DNA of 64,000 nucleotides from contig NZ_MIEH01000007.1 of the NCBI RefSeq assembly GCF_001754075.1, positions 124,001-188,000 on the forward strand, written 5' to 3'. This stretch comes from Merdimonas faecis. GTDB taxonomy: Bacteria; Bacillota; Clostridia; Lachnospirales; Lachnospiraceae. Each line of letters opens with the position of its first letter. Within the stretch, counting starts at the first letter, position 1. The position numbers were made by a program, and so were the translations under genes. Below the pieces are notes generated by a model that was given only the letters and a program-made list of their open reading frames with translations, did not search any database and had not been told where the DNA came from. Shown piece after piece: positions 32,458-41,635 of this stretch.

Positions 32458-33224
32458 TACAACGCCTCCTCCCGGACATACCGCTCCAGCACTTCAGATA
32501 TTTCCTTCATCTGTTCCGCCGTCTCCGGGTTCGCATACGGAATCCGTCCTACCAGCCTGGACACATACTGTTCCTCCCGGATCATTTCAAAGGAAACTTT
32601 AAAATTAATATCAAAAAAGTATGCAAGATAAGAAACCCAGTAATCCATCTTCGTCTCCCGAAGAGAAGACAGAATGGACTCCCTTTTTCGAAATTGTTCC
32701 ATGACCGCGGGACTGATCGCCATATGCCCTACCTCTTCTGCCGTTGCCCCCATAAAAGTTTCCACCGGATCCGCAAGCTTTACCCGGCAGTTATCCAGCT
32801 TATCTGCATCCCGGATGATCTTTGCGTGGAGCAAAGCCCTTGTATCCTGTATCCCTTCCAGCCGGAAGTCGCTGTGTCTGGCAACCGCTGTTTCGATGAT
32901 CTGGTCCCAGTCCCCCTTTTCCAGAAACTGCCGGATCATCCCCTCCTCAAACAGAATCCGGACACCAAACTCCGCATGATCCATGGTGGCCGGCTCAAAA
33001 CTATCAAACCTTTTGATCTGCTCAAACCGTCCAATATCATGAAGAAGCCCTATGATCTGCGCCAGCTCCACATCCTCTTCCGGAAGCCCGAGTCTTAAAG
33101 CAATCTTTCTGCTGTACTCCACAACGCCATATGTATGCGTAATTTTTAAACGTATTTTATCATCATCTCTGTCATAATGATCCAGATATTCCTCAAATTT
33201 CCTGACTGCGTGCGAAAGGTCCAT
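32457..33224 (-). CDS. HD-domain hydrolase
   Basis: 255-residue HD-superfamily protein. Metal-binding signature: ITHTYGVVEYS, LLHDIGRFEQ (HD pair), ARHSDFRLEG and IIRDADKLDN. The C-terminal 70 residues have no recognised domain. It is coupled to the MBL gene downstream and lies 3 bp after the Fe-S membrane protein gene, suggesting one transcript from the redoxin gene onward. Phosphohydrolase on a nucleotide or dinucleotide is the likely activity. Confidence 0.85.
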   Translation of the reverse strand: MDLSHAVRKFEEYLDHYDRDDDKIRLKITHTYGVVEYSRKIALRLGLPEEDVELAQIIGLLHDIGRFEQIKRFDSFEPATMDHAEFGVRILFEEGMIRQFLEKGDWDQIIETAVARHSDFRLEGIQDTRALLHAKIIRDADKLDNCRVKLADPVETFMGATAEEVGHMAISPAVMEQFRKRESILSSLRETKMDYWVSYLAYFFDINFKVSFEMIREEQYVSRLVGRIPYANPETAEQMKEISEVLERYVREEAL

Positions 33225-33227
33225 CCT

Positions 33228-34112
33228 CTATCCTTCCTCCTTCTTTTTCACATTTGAACACACCGGGGCCTTTGGAGAAAATAGCGGATCCCTTTTCAAC
33301 GCATGCACAGGACAGGCCTGGATGCATGCCCCGCACCGAATACATTCCGGACTGTTGGGCTTTTCCCACACCCGGATATCCATCTGACAGGCCTCCTGGC
33401 ATCTGCCGCATCGGATACAGGTATCCTCCACCCGATACCTGTAGCAGGCGATCGAATTGAAAAAGCTATACACCGCTCCAAGCGGACATACATACTTGCA
33501 GAAGGGCCGGTAGATCCAGACTGCCAGAAGCACGGTCACAATCAAAAGCCCCACTTTCCAGTTAAATAATGCACCTGCTGCCGCCTGAAGCGCCTCAGAG
33601 GAGGCCACCAGCGGAATCCCCGCCATCAGCGTCCCACTGGGACAGATATACTGACAGAACCAGGGCTTTGACTGCCCGAACCCGTCCACGGCAAACATCG
33701 GCAAAAGGACAACAAACACCGCCAGGATCCCATATTTCAGCCAGACCAGAGGCCTGTGGCCCGGCAGGTTCTTTCGTTTTCCCGGAACCGGGATTTTGTG
33801 GAGCAGATCCTGTACCAGCCCGAACGGACACAGCCATCCGCAGATAAATCGTCCGAAGATCGAGCCAAACAACAGAAGAAACCCGACCACATAAAAGGAA
33901 AACCTGGATCCGCCCGTCAATACCGCCTGCAGCGCTCCAATCGGACAGGAACCGAGCGCTCCCGGGCAGGAATAGCAGTTCAGTCCCGGTACACACGCTG
34001 TTTTCAGAGGACCCGTATATATTTTCCCGGTCAGGAATCCAAACACATACCCATTTGTAACTGCCGTAAAGCCAATCTGTACTAAAGGTCTTAATTTCCT
34101 AACCAATTCCAA
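33228..34112 (-). CDS. membrane-bound 4Fe-4S protein (NapH/YccM-like)
   Basis: 294-residue protein with about five membrane helices, two membrane-facing cysteine motifs (FICGWLCPFGL, CKYVCPLGA) and two C-terminal ferredoxin clusters, CIRCGRCQEACQ and CIRCGACIQACP. This is the NapH/YccM family that passes electrons across the membrane. The start is a TTG at 34112 overlapping the last codons of the CXXC peptide gene by 14 bp; in-frame ATG starts further in would remove the first helix. With the redoxin lipoprotein it probably forms a thiol-reducing chain. Confidence 0.88.
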   Translation of the reverse strand: MELVRKLRPLVQIGFTAVTNGYVFGFLTGKIYTGPLKTACVPGLNCYSCPGALGSCPIGALQAVLTGGSRFSFYVVGFLLLFGSIFGRFICGWLCPFGLVQDLLHKIPVPGKRKNLPGHRPLVWLKYGILAVFVVLLPMFAVDGFGQSKPWFCQYICPSGTLMAGIPLVASSEALQAAAGALFNWKVGLLIVTVLLAVWIYRPFCKYVCPLGAVYSFFNSIACYRYRVEDTCIRCGRCQEACQMDIRVWEKPNSPECIRCGACIQACPVHALKRDPLFSPKAPVCSNVKKKEEG

Positions 34113-34245
34113 TACACTCCAGACATATATAAATTGCTTTGATCCAGACGGTCTGAGCTTCTCCCCGGTAAATACCTGCTGCCAGGAAGCATATTCCTGT
34201 CACCAGCAAGAGCCCCGGCAGAATCACCCTTCTTTTCGCCTTCAT
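34099..34245 (-). CDS. 48-residue CXXC-motif membrane peptide (CD1871A-like)
   Basis: Short gene missed by length cut-offs. One hydrophobic helix (about residues 7-24) is followed by a short segment ending IYICLECIGIG, with the CxxC motif near the C-terminus, the hallmark of the CD1871A-type CXXC peptides of clostridia. Its ATG overlaps the redoxin stop (TGATG) and its stop overlaps the Fe-S gene start, so all three are translationally coupled. The constant company of a redoxin and an Fe-S membrane protein suggests a redox partner role. Confidence 0.88.
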   Translation of the reverse strand: MKAKRRVILPGLLLVTGICFLAAGIYRGEAQTVWIKAIYICLECIGIG

Positions 34246-34841
34246 CACTGCACCTCGCTTCGCAGATCCTCAATGATCGAAGTCCACTCTTCCTTAGAAC
34301 GGCTCCCGGCATACCCCTCGCCCACCTGGTTTCCTTCTGAATCCACAAATATGGTCGTAGGTACGACGCTGACTCTGCTAAGCACCTTCCGCTGGATATC
34401 CGGCGATGCCACCAGATGCGTATAATCTGCCTGGGTAGACTGGACGATCTCCTGCGCTTTAGAATCCCCGGTCTCTGTCACATCGCTGATCAGGCCGATC
34501 ATCTGAAATTCCCCGCTGTCGTAAGAGCGGCTTATCTCTCCCAGATCCGGCATCTCCTGGATACAGGGGCCACAAAAGGTTCCCCAGATATTGATCATGG
34601 TAAGCTTTGACTGGCCAAAAATCTCCTGCGTCACATCTTCCCCGTCCAGTGTCTGCGCTTCAAATTCTCCAAATATATTTTCTCCGGATTCCTCGCTCCC
34701 GGACGTCTCTTCCTTCTGTACATTTCCCTCGTTTCCGCCGGAGCCTGCATCTTCTGCCGCTTCCGTTCCGCCGCATCCTTCCAGTGCAAGGGCCAGAAAC
34801 ATCCCCATAGCCAAAACCGCACCTGCATACTTTTTCTTCAT
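34245..34841 (-). CDS. TlpA-like thiol-disulfide oxidoreductase lipoprotein
   Basis: 198-residue secreted lipoprotein. The signal peptide MKKKYAGAVLAMG ends in a lipobox-like LALEGC (Cys near residue 23), then an acidic Gly/Ser/Glu linker to about residue 60. A thioredoxin fold follows, with the active site FCGPCIQEMP and cis-Pro motif VVPTTIF. The ATG at 34841 with AGGAGG was chosen over a longer frame. It heads the cassette redoxin - CXXC peptide - Fe-S membrane protein and probably reduces extracytoplasmic disulfides. Confidence 0.92.
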   Translation of the reverse strand: MKKKYAGAVLAMGMFLALALEGCGGTEAAEDAGSGGNEGNVQKEETSGSEESGENIFGEFEAQTLDGEDVTQEIFGQSKLTMINIWGTFCGPCIQEMPDLGEISRSYDSGEFQMIGLISDVTETGDSKAQEIVQSTQADYTHLVASPDIQRKVLSRVSVVPTTIFVDSEGNQVGEGYAGSRSKEEWTSIIEDLRSEVQ

Positions 34842-34942
34842 GAAGAACCTCCTTCTAAACCTCCAGAATTGTGTGTCCCCAGTATAGCATATGGTCCCTG
34901 AATTTTGAACCTCCATTTTGATCATGCCTTTTACCGCTGCAC

Positions 34943-34972
34943 ATAAAAAGACCGGGAAAACTTCCCGGTCTT
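34943..34972 (-). terminator. terminator after the nucleotidyltransferase gene
   Basis: AAGACCGGGAA/TTCCCGGTCTT stem (34948-34958 with 34962-34972) followed on the minus strand by a T run. Confidence 0.85.
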
Positions 34973-35003
34973 CAAACTTTTCAAAGGGTCTTCTGTTGTC
35001 TTT

Positions 35004-35924
35004 TTATTCCCCCCACAAATTCTCCGGATACACGCCGTCTGCGATCAGCCGGCCAAATGCCTCCTCCACTGCAGGCTTATCCTCCTTGTAAGTGACTCCA
35101 AACCACTTGTCCTGGGTCTCCAGCACCTTCACCCGGGCACGTCCCTCCCGGATCAGTTTATCCACAATGGTTGGCAGAAGGTATTCCTTCTTCAGCGGAT
35201 CCCCCGACGGATCCTCCAAAAATTCCCGGAACCCTTTTCCCAGATAGTCGATAAACGAGGGCTCTCCGGCCCACATATTCATAGACACCCGTTCATTCTC
35301 TGTAAACCATTCCTGTACGCCCGGATCGTCACAGAAAAGCTTCCCATCCTCATCTCTGCCAATCCCGGTCGTCTCTACCACATGTGTCAGGAAATCGTTT
35401 TCATCTGCTCTGCAGATTCCCCTGGTGACTGTTCCGTTCTCACTCAAGGTATTTTTCAGTACAAACCCTGCCATACCCATACAGAATTCTGCATCGCACG
35501 CTTCCTCTTCAACCAGAAAACCGTGCAGCTTACGGAAGGCCTCTTTCCCGTAATAGTCGTCTGCGTTGATGATAACAAACGGCTCCTTTACCACATCCTT
35601 ACAGCACAGGATGGCCTGTCCCGTTCCCCAGGGCTTGGTCCGTCCCTCCGGCACCTGAAATCCCTCCGGAATATCGGAAAGCTCCTGGAACACATACTCT
35701 ACATCGATATGCTTCCTGATGCGGTCTCCAATGACTGCCTTAAACTCTTCCTCAATATCCTTGCGGATGATAAAGACCACTTTATCAAATCCCGCCTCCT
35801 TCGCATCATAGATAGAATAATCCATGATGATTTCACCGTGCTTTCCCATCTTTGCCAGCTGTTTGATCCCGCCGCCATACCGGGAGCCGATTCCGGCCGC
35901 CATGATAATCAATGTCGTATTCAT
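35004..35924 (-). CDS. sugar-phosphate nucleotidyltransferase-like protein
   Basis: 306-residue nucleotidyltransferase with the N-terminal NTP-binding motif IIMAAGIGSRYGGGIKQL, the metal aspartate in FVIINADDYYG, and KPWGTGQAIL. The remaining two thirds resemble sugar nucleotidyltransferases but the sugar-binding details are unusual (long acidic insert around residues 190-230). It stands alone between the HD gene and a terminator. The sugar and nucleotide are not predictable; glucose-1-phosphate-type activation is one possibility. Confidence 0.82.
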   Translation of the reverse strand: MNTTLIIMAAGIGSRYGGGIKQLAKMGKHGEIIMDYSIYDAKEAGFDKVVFIIRKDIEEEFKAVIGDRIRKHIDVEYVFQELSDIPEGFQVPEGRTKPWGTGQAILCCKDVVKEPFVIINADDYYGKEAFRKLHGFLVEEEACDAEFCMGMAGFVLKNTLSENGTVTRGICRADENDFLTHVVETTGIGRDEDGKLFCDDPGVQEWFTENERVSMNMWAGEPSFIDYLGKGFREFLEDPSGDPLKKEYLLPTIVDKLIREGRARVKVLETQDKWFGVTYKEDKPAVEEAFGRLIADGVYPENLWGE

Positions 35925-35961
35925 ATGATTTTCCTCTCAAATATATGATAATATTGTATCA

Positions 35962-36525
35962 TTACAATCCCAGGACATCTGAAATTGCACCCATCTCTTC
36001 CAGAGCCACATCAATCAGGTCATCAAGGCTTAGTCCTGTAAACTCGATCGCTTCCATGTAATCACGGTTCGCTCCGGCTGCAAACCGGCGTTCATTAAAC
36101 CTCTTCATTACAGATTTATGTTTTACGCTTGCAATCTTTTTATCCGGATATATCTGTGCAACGGCTTTCACAAATCCGCTCATAGGATCTGCCGACAGGA
36201 TGGCATACTGCAGCTTCGTCTTCGCCTTCACCCCGCTTTTCGGGTTGTGAGCACAGATTGCATCAAACAATACCTTATCTTCGATCCCTTCCTTTTTCAG
36301 GATCTCCACAGATGTAGGGCCATGCACACTCATGTCATTTCTCCAGTCACACTGCTCCTCATCCAGATCATGCAGAAGACCTACGATTCCCCAGTATTCG
36401 ACCTCATCTGGCGCCAGTCTTTTTGCCAGCCCTCTCATGATCGCCTCTACTGCATAGGAGTGAGTGATATAATTCTCTCCCTCCATATATTTCATCAGTA
36501 TTGCATGTGCCTGTTCCCGATCCAT
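35962..36525 (-). CDS. HD-superfamily hydrolase
   Basis: 187-residue HD protein: THSYAVEAIMRGLA, GLLHDLDEEQCD, ICAHNPKSG and ILSADPMSGFVKA give the metal-binding histidines and aspartates of the predicted hydrolases of the COG2316 type. Complete at both ends, GGAGG site present. Substrate unknown. Confidence 0.85.
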   Translation of the reverse strand: MDREQAHAILMKYMEGENYITHSYAVEAIMRGLAKRLAPDEVEYWGIVGLLHDLDEEQCDWRNDMSVHGPTSVEILKKEGIEDKVLFDAICAHNPKSGVKAKTKLQYAILSADPMSGFVKAVAQIYPDKKIASVKHKSVMKRFNERRFAAGANRDYMEAIEFTGLSLDDLIDVALEEMGAISDVLGL

Positions 36526-36581
36526 TTTTCAATTCCTCCTTCGCTTCATACTCTTCATATGCTTCAACCATTGTAACATAG

Positions 36582-36619
36582 AAAGAGCAGAAATTCTATA
36601 TTCAGAATCTCTGCTCTTT
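36582..36619 (-). terminator. terminator-like hairpin after the M24 peptidase gene
   Basis: AAAGAGCAG...CTGCTCTTT arms with inner ATTCT/AGAAT pairing; a short T-rich run follows on the minus strand. Confidence 0.65.
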
Positions 36620-36652
36620 GTATTTTCACAACTATTCAGCCGTGTTTTTTGC

Positions 36653-37738
36653 TTATTCCTCCGGAACTACGATCAGATCTTTTGTGAAGTGATTCAGAAC
36701 TTCGCAGCCATCCTCTGTGATGATTACCAGGTCCTCGATGCGGACACCGATATTCTCATCCGGAAGGTAGATACCCGGCTCTACAGAGAAGCACTGTCCA
36801 ACCTGGATGATATCTTCATTTACTGAAGAAACATCGCCGAACTCGTGATCCTCAAGTCCGATAGAATGTCCGGTTCTGTGAGTGAAATACTGTCCGTATC
36901 CCTTCTCTTCGATGTAATTTCTTGCCGCCAGGTCTACATCACACATGCGGTTGCCCGGTTTTGCAGCTTCGATACCGCGTCTGTTTGCTTCGCATACAAT
37001 GTCATAGATTTCTCTTGCGCGGTCGGAAACCTCACCAATAAATACGGTTCTGGTCATATCTGATGCATAGTTATCCTTGAACGCTCCGATATCCAGGATT
37101 ACGCAGTCGCCGCGTTTTCCCTTGGAATCATCTGTTACATGATGCGGGTCAGCTGCACCGTGTCCATATGCGGTGATCGGATCAAAGGATACGTCCTCGC
37201 ATCCCAGTTCTTTGTAGATCTCACGCATCTTTGCGTTCAGTTCTTTCTCTGTCAGGCCCTTTACTACCCATGGAATGATCCTCTCCATAGCGATATCGTT
37301 GATTCTGGAGGATTCTCTCATCAGCTCCTGCTCTTTTTCATCTTTGACCATACGGATGTAGTCAATGATCGGTGATCCATTGACAAACTTGCTTCCGCCG
37401 CCCAGCTCCTGCAGACGGATCAGGAATTTGGAAGGCCATGTCTTGTCGATTCCCATCACTTTGTCTTTTTCTACAAATCTGCTTAAGATCTCTACTCCGT
37501 CCTCAATATCATCATAGTAGGTGATTGCTACTCCAAGATCTGATTCCTGCGGGAACAGCTTGTTGATGATCATCTGATGATTGCCGTTTACATTCAGATA
37601 CAGCGCCAGGAGTCTTTCTCCCGGGAAGATCCATTTTCCAGTCAGATAGAAGATCGCAACCGGATCGGAAATGATCATCTGAGGAACTCCTTTTTCTTCC
37701 ATTGATTTCAATACTCTAGATACTTTGTTCTGGTCCAT
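36653..37738 (-). CDS. M24-family metallopeptidase (Xaa-Pro aminopeptidase type)
   Basis: 361-residue pita-bread-fold peptidase. The N-terminal creatinase-like domain runs to about residue 120. The catalytic domain has ligands in YGHGAADPHH, CVILDIGAFKDNYASDMTRT, THRTGHSIGLEDHE, CFSVEPGIYLP and VRIEDLVIIT. Removal of N-terminal Xaa-Pro residues would release proline-containing dipeptides or proline for Stickland fermentation. The ATG at 37738 (MDQNKVSRV) was preferred; the longer frame lacks a site. It lies after rpoC on the same strand but behind a terminator. Confidence 0.9.
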   Translation of the reverse strand: MDQNKVSRVLKSMEEKGVPQMIISDPVAIFYLTGKWIFPGERLLALYLNVNGNHQMIINKLFPQESDLGVAITYYDDIEDGVEILSRFVEKDKVMGIDKTWPSKFLIRLQELGGGSKFVNGSPIIDYIRMVKDEKEQELMRESSRINDIAMERIIPWVVKGLTEKELNAKMREIYKELGCEDVSFDPITAYGHGAADPHHVTDDSKGKRGDCVILDIGAFKDNYASDMTRTVFIGEVSDRAREIYDIVCEANRRGIEAAKPGNRMCDVDLAARNYIEEKGYGQYFTHRTGHSIGLEDHEFGDVSSVNEDIIQVGQCFSVEPGIYLPDENIGVRIEDLVIITEDGCEVLNHFTKDLIVVPEE

Positions 37739-37861
37739 TTTTCCCCAACCTTTCTTTAAAAAGACATTCAAGATCAGCAGTAAGCCGCCGATTCTTTCCA
37801 AAAAATATTATAGTATCACCGTCCCGAAATGTCAATTTCTTCCCTTTCGTTCCATAGAAAA

Positions 37862-37888
37862 AAGGGAAGCCATTTTCAGGCTTCCCTT
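37862..37888 (-). terminator. rpoC terminator
   Basis: AAGGGAAGCC/GGCTTCCCTT stem (37862-37871 with 37879-37888) and a minus-strand T run directly after rpoC. Confidence 0.88.
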
Positions 37889-37916
37889 CTGCTTGACAAT
37901 TCTGATAACTCTGTCT

Positions 37917-40900
37917 CTATTCTTCTGCCGTGACAGCTTCCTCTGGCGCCGCTTCTGCAAACACGCCTTCCTCAGCTGTATCCGGGAGCTCTTCTGCGCC
38001 GGCGTCTCCGATCACAGTATCTTCTCCCTCCAGCTCTTCCTCGCTGAACATAATCTCATCATCCAGGGACATATCTGTATCCAGGCGGATATCGCGGTAT
38101 TTGTGCATACCGGTACCTGCCGGAATGTGTTTACCGATGATGACATTTTCCTTCAAGCCTACCAGCGGGTCAATCTTGCCCTTGATAGCTGCTTCCGTCA
38201 GTACCTTGGTGGTCTCCTGGAAGGATGCCGCGGACAGGAAGGAATTAGTAGCCAGAGATGCCTTGGTGATACCAAGCATGATCTGTTCTCCGGTAGCCGG
38301 AGTCTTTCCTTCTTTTTCCATCTGCTCGTTGACGTCCTCGAATACCAGACGATCCACATTTGTGCCCGGAAGGAATTCGGTATCTCCTGCTTCCTCCACA
38401 CGTACTTTCTTCAGCATCTGGCGCACGATCACCTCGATATGCTTATCGTTGATATCAACACCCTGCAGGCGGTATACACGCTGTACTTCCTGGAGCATGT
38501 AGTCCTGTACGGCACGCAGTCCTTTGATCTTCAGGATATCATGCGGATTTACACTACCTTCTGTCAGCTCATCGCCGGCCTCCAGTTCCGCGCCGTCCTG
38601 GATCTTGATCCTGGATCCGTACGGGATCAGGTACGCCTTGGACTCGCCGGTCTCGTGATTAGTCACGATGATCTCGCGTCTCTTCTTCGTATCATTGATA
38701 GTAGCGGTACCTGCAAATTCTGTGATGATCGCAAGTCCCTTCGGCTTTCTTGCCTCAAAAAGCTCTTCGACACGGGGAAGACCCTGTGTGATATCGTCAC
38801 CGGCCACACCACCGGTATGGAAGGTACGCATGGTCAGCTGGGTACCAGGCTCTCCGATGGACTGTGCGGCGATAATACCTACAGCCTCACCTACCTGTAC
38901 CGGCTCGCCGGTCGCCATGTTGGCGCCGTAGCACTTCGCGCAGACACCGCGGTGAGAACGGCAGGTCAGGATGGTACGGATCTTGATCTTTGTCAGAGGC
39001 TCTCCGTTTTCATCCACACCTTTCTTTGCGATCAGCTCAGCACGCTTCGGTGTAACCATGTGGTTTGCTTTTACCAGCACATTGCCGTCTTTATCTTTGA
39101 TATCTTCGCACAGATAGCGTCCTGTGATACGCTCCTGTAAGCTCTCGATCTCTTCATTGCCGTCCATAAATGCCCTGACATACATTCCCGGAATCTCAGC
39201 ACCCTCATCCACACAATCTACATCGTGGATGATCAGTTCCTGGGAAACGTCTACCAGACGTCTGGTCAGGTATCCGGAGTCGGCGGTACGAAGCGCCGTA
39301 TCGGAAAGTCCTTTACGCGCTCCATGGGCGGACATGAAGTACTCCAGTACGTCCAGACCTTCACGGAAGTTGGACTTGATCGGCAGCTCAATGGTACGTC
39401 CTGTCGTATCTGCCATCAGACCACGCATACCTGCAAGCTGTTTGATCTGCTTGTCAGAACCACGGGCTCCGGAGTCCGCCATCATATAGATGTTATTGTA
39501 TTTATCCAGACCGGAAAGCAGTGCCTCTGTCAGTGCATCGTCGGTTGCCTTCCATGTCTCTACGACTTCTTTGTAACGCTCTTCCTCCGTGATCAGACCA
39601 CGCTTGTAGTTCTTGGTGATCTTATCTACGGTATCCTGTGCCTGTTTGATCATCTCAGGCTTCTGCGGCGGCACGGTCATATCAGAAATAGATACGGTCA
39701 TAGCCGCGCGTGTGGAGAATTTATATCCGATGGATTTTACAGCATCCAGCACTTCCGCGGTAGCTGTGGATCCGTGGGTATTGATGACCTTCTCCAGGAT
39801 CTGCTTGAGCTGTTTCTTTCCAACATGGAAATCTACCTCAAGCAGCAGCTCGTTTCCTTCCTGCTCTCTGTCTACAAATCCAAGATCCTGTGGAATGATT
39901 TCATTAAACAGGAATCTTCCCAGTGTAGACTCGATCACACCGCTCTTTACGGTTCCGTCCGGCATAGTCTTGTTTACGCGGACTTTGATCTTGGAATGAA
40001 GGGTAATTGCCTGGTTCTCATAAGCCAGCAGCGCCTCATTGACGCTCTTGAACGCTTTTCCTTCTCCTTTTGCCCCCGGACGCTCCTGGGTCAGATAATA
40101 GATACCCAGTACCATATCCTGAGACGGCACCGCAACCGGGCCTCCGTCAGAAGGCTTCAGAAGGTTGTTCGGTGACAGCAGAAGGAAGCGGCACTCTGCC
40201 TGCGCTTCTACGGACAGCGGAAGGTGAACCGCCATCTGGTCTCCGTCGAAGTCCGCATTGTAAGCGGTACATACCAGCGGATGCAGCTTGATCGCCTTAC
40301 CTTCTACCAGGATCGGCTCGAAGGCCTGGATTCCCAGACGGTGCAGCGTAGGGGCACGGTTCAGCATAACCGGATGCTCTTTGATGACGTCTTCCAGTAC
40401 GTCCCACACCTGCGGCTCCAGTCTTTCCACCATCTTCTTGGCGTTCTTGATATTGTGTGCAGTTCCGTTCTGCACCAGCTCTTTCATAACGAAAGGCTTG
40501 AACAGCTCGATCGCCATCTCTTTTGGCAGACCGCACTGATAGATCTTAAGTTCCGGTCCGACTACGATAACGGAACGTCCGGAGTAGTCGACACGTTTAC
40601 CCAGCAGGTTCTGACGGAAACGTCCGGATTTACCCTTCAGCATGTCAGACAGGGACTTCAGGGCTCTGTTTCCAGGTCCTGTGACCGGACGGCCGCGGCG
40701 GCCGTTGTCGATCAGGGCGTCCACTGCTTCCTGCAGCATTCTCTTTTCATTTCTTACGATAATGTCCGGAGCGCCCAGCTCTAACAGGCGTTTCAGACGG
40801 TTATTTCTGTTGATGATCCGGCGGTACAGGTCATTCAAATCGCTGGTGGCAAAACGTCCGCCGTCCAGCTGTACCATCGGACGCAGATCCGGCGGGATCA

Positions 40901-41621
40901 CCGGGATAGCAGTCAGGATCATCCACTCCGGCTTATTGCCGGACTCGCGGAACGCCTCTACTACCTCCAGACGTTTCACGATACGGGCCCGCTTCTGTCC
41001 GGTAGCGCCCTTTAATCCTTCCTGCAGTTCTTCATATTCTTTATCCAGATCAATAGCCTGCAGAAGCTCCTGGATGGATTCTGCTCCCATTCCTACACGG
41101 AAACGGTTGCCCCAGGTCTCTCTTGCTTCCTGGTATTCCTGCTCAGAAAGCACCTGTTTATACTGAAGATCGGTCTCTCCTTTGTCCAGCACAATGTAAG
41201 AAGCAAAGTACAGAACCTTCTCCAGTGTCCGCGGGGACAGATCCAGGATCAGTCCCATACGGCTCGGGATTCCCTTAAAGTACCAGATATGAGATACCGG
41301 CGCTGCAAGGGCGATATGTCCCATACGCTCGCGGCGTACGCTGGACTTCGTAACCTCTACTCCACAGCGGTCACATACCACGCCTTTATAGCGGATCTTT
41401 TTATATTTTCCACAGTGGCACTCCCAGTCCTTGCTTGGTCCGAAGATCTTCTCGCAGAACAGACCGTCTTTTTCCGGCTTCAGCGTTCTGTAGTTAATGG
41501 TCTCCGGCTTGGTTACCTCTCCCCGGGACCACTCGAGAATCTTTTCAGGCGATGCCAAACCGATCTTTATCGCATCAAACGTCATTGGCTGATAAGTTTG
41601 TTCTTTACTATTTTCTGGCAT
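37917..41621 (-). CDS. rpoC: RNA polymerase beta' subunit
   Basis: 1234-residue beta' subunit. The N-terminal zinc site [20 protein letters not shown] lies near residues 68-90, the catalytic NADFDGDQM near 460, the second zinc region [13 protein letters not shown] near 880, and [16 protein letters not shown] near 920. The acidic C-terminal tail (about 1195-1234) is rich in E and A. It follows rpoB by 14 bp. Length and motif order are normal for Firmicutes. Confidence 0.98.
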   Translation of the reverse strand: MPENSKEQTYQPMTFDAIKIGLASPEKILEWSRGEVTKPETINYRTLKPEKDGLFCEKIFGPSKDWECHCGKYKKIRYKGVVCDRCGVEVTKSSVRRERMGHIALAAPVSHIWYFKGIPSRMGLILDLSPRTLEKVLYFASYIVLDKGETDLQYKQVLSEQEYQEARETWGNRFRVGMGAESIQELLQAIDLDKEYEELQEGLKGATGQKRARIVKRLEVVEAFRESGNKPEWMILTAIPVIPPDLRPMVQLDGGRFATSDLNDLYRRIINRNNRLKRLLELGAPDIIVRNEKRMLQEAVDALIDNGRRGRPVTGPGNRALKSLSDMLKGKSGRFRQNLLGKRVDYSGRSVIVVGPELKIYQCGLPKEMAIELFKPFVMKELVQNGTAHNIKNAKKMVERLEPQVWDVLEDVIKEHPVMLNRAPTLHRLGIQAFEPILVEGKAIKLHPLVCTAYNADFDGDQMAVHLPLSVEAQAECRFLLLSPNNLLKPSDGGPVAVPSQDMVLGIYYLTQERPGAKGEGKAFKSVNEALLAYENQAITLHSKIKVRVNKTMPDGTVKSGVIESTLGRFLFNEIIPQDLGFVDREQEGNELLLEVDFHVGKKQLKQILEKVINTHGSTATAEVLDAVKSIGYKFSTRAAMTVSISDMTVPPQKPEMIKQAQDTVDKITKNYKRGLITEEERYKEVVETWKATDDALTEALLSGLDKYNNIYMMADSGARGSDKQIKQLAGMRGLMADTTGRTIELPIKSNFREGLDVLEYFMSAHGARKGLSDTALRTADSGYLTRRLVDVSQELIIHDVDCVDEGAEIPGMYVRAFMDGNEEIESLQERITGRYLCEDIKDKDGNVLVKANHMVTPKRAELIAKKGVDENGEPLTKIKIRTILTCRSHRGVCAKCYGANMATGEPVQVGEAVGIIAAQSIGEPGTQLTMRTFHTGGVAGDDITQGLPRVEELFEARKPKGLAIITEFAGTATINDTKKRREIIVTNHETGESKAYLIPYGSRIKIQDGAELEAGDELTEGSVNPHDILKIKGLRAVQDYMLQEVQRVYRLQGVDINDKHIEVIVRQMLKKVRVEEAGDTEFLPGTNVDRLVFEDVNEQMEKEGKTPATGEQIMLGITKASLATNSFLSAASFQETTKVLTEAAIKGKIDPLVGLKENVIIGKHIPAGTGMHKYRDIRLDTDMSLDDEIMFSEEELEGEDTVIGDAGAEELPDTAEEGVFAEAAPEEAVTAEE

Positions 41622-41635
41622 CCTGGCACTCCTTC

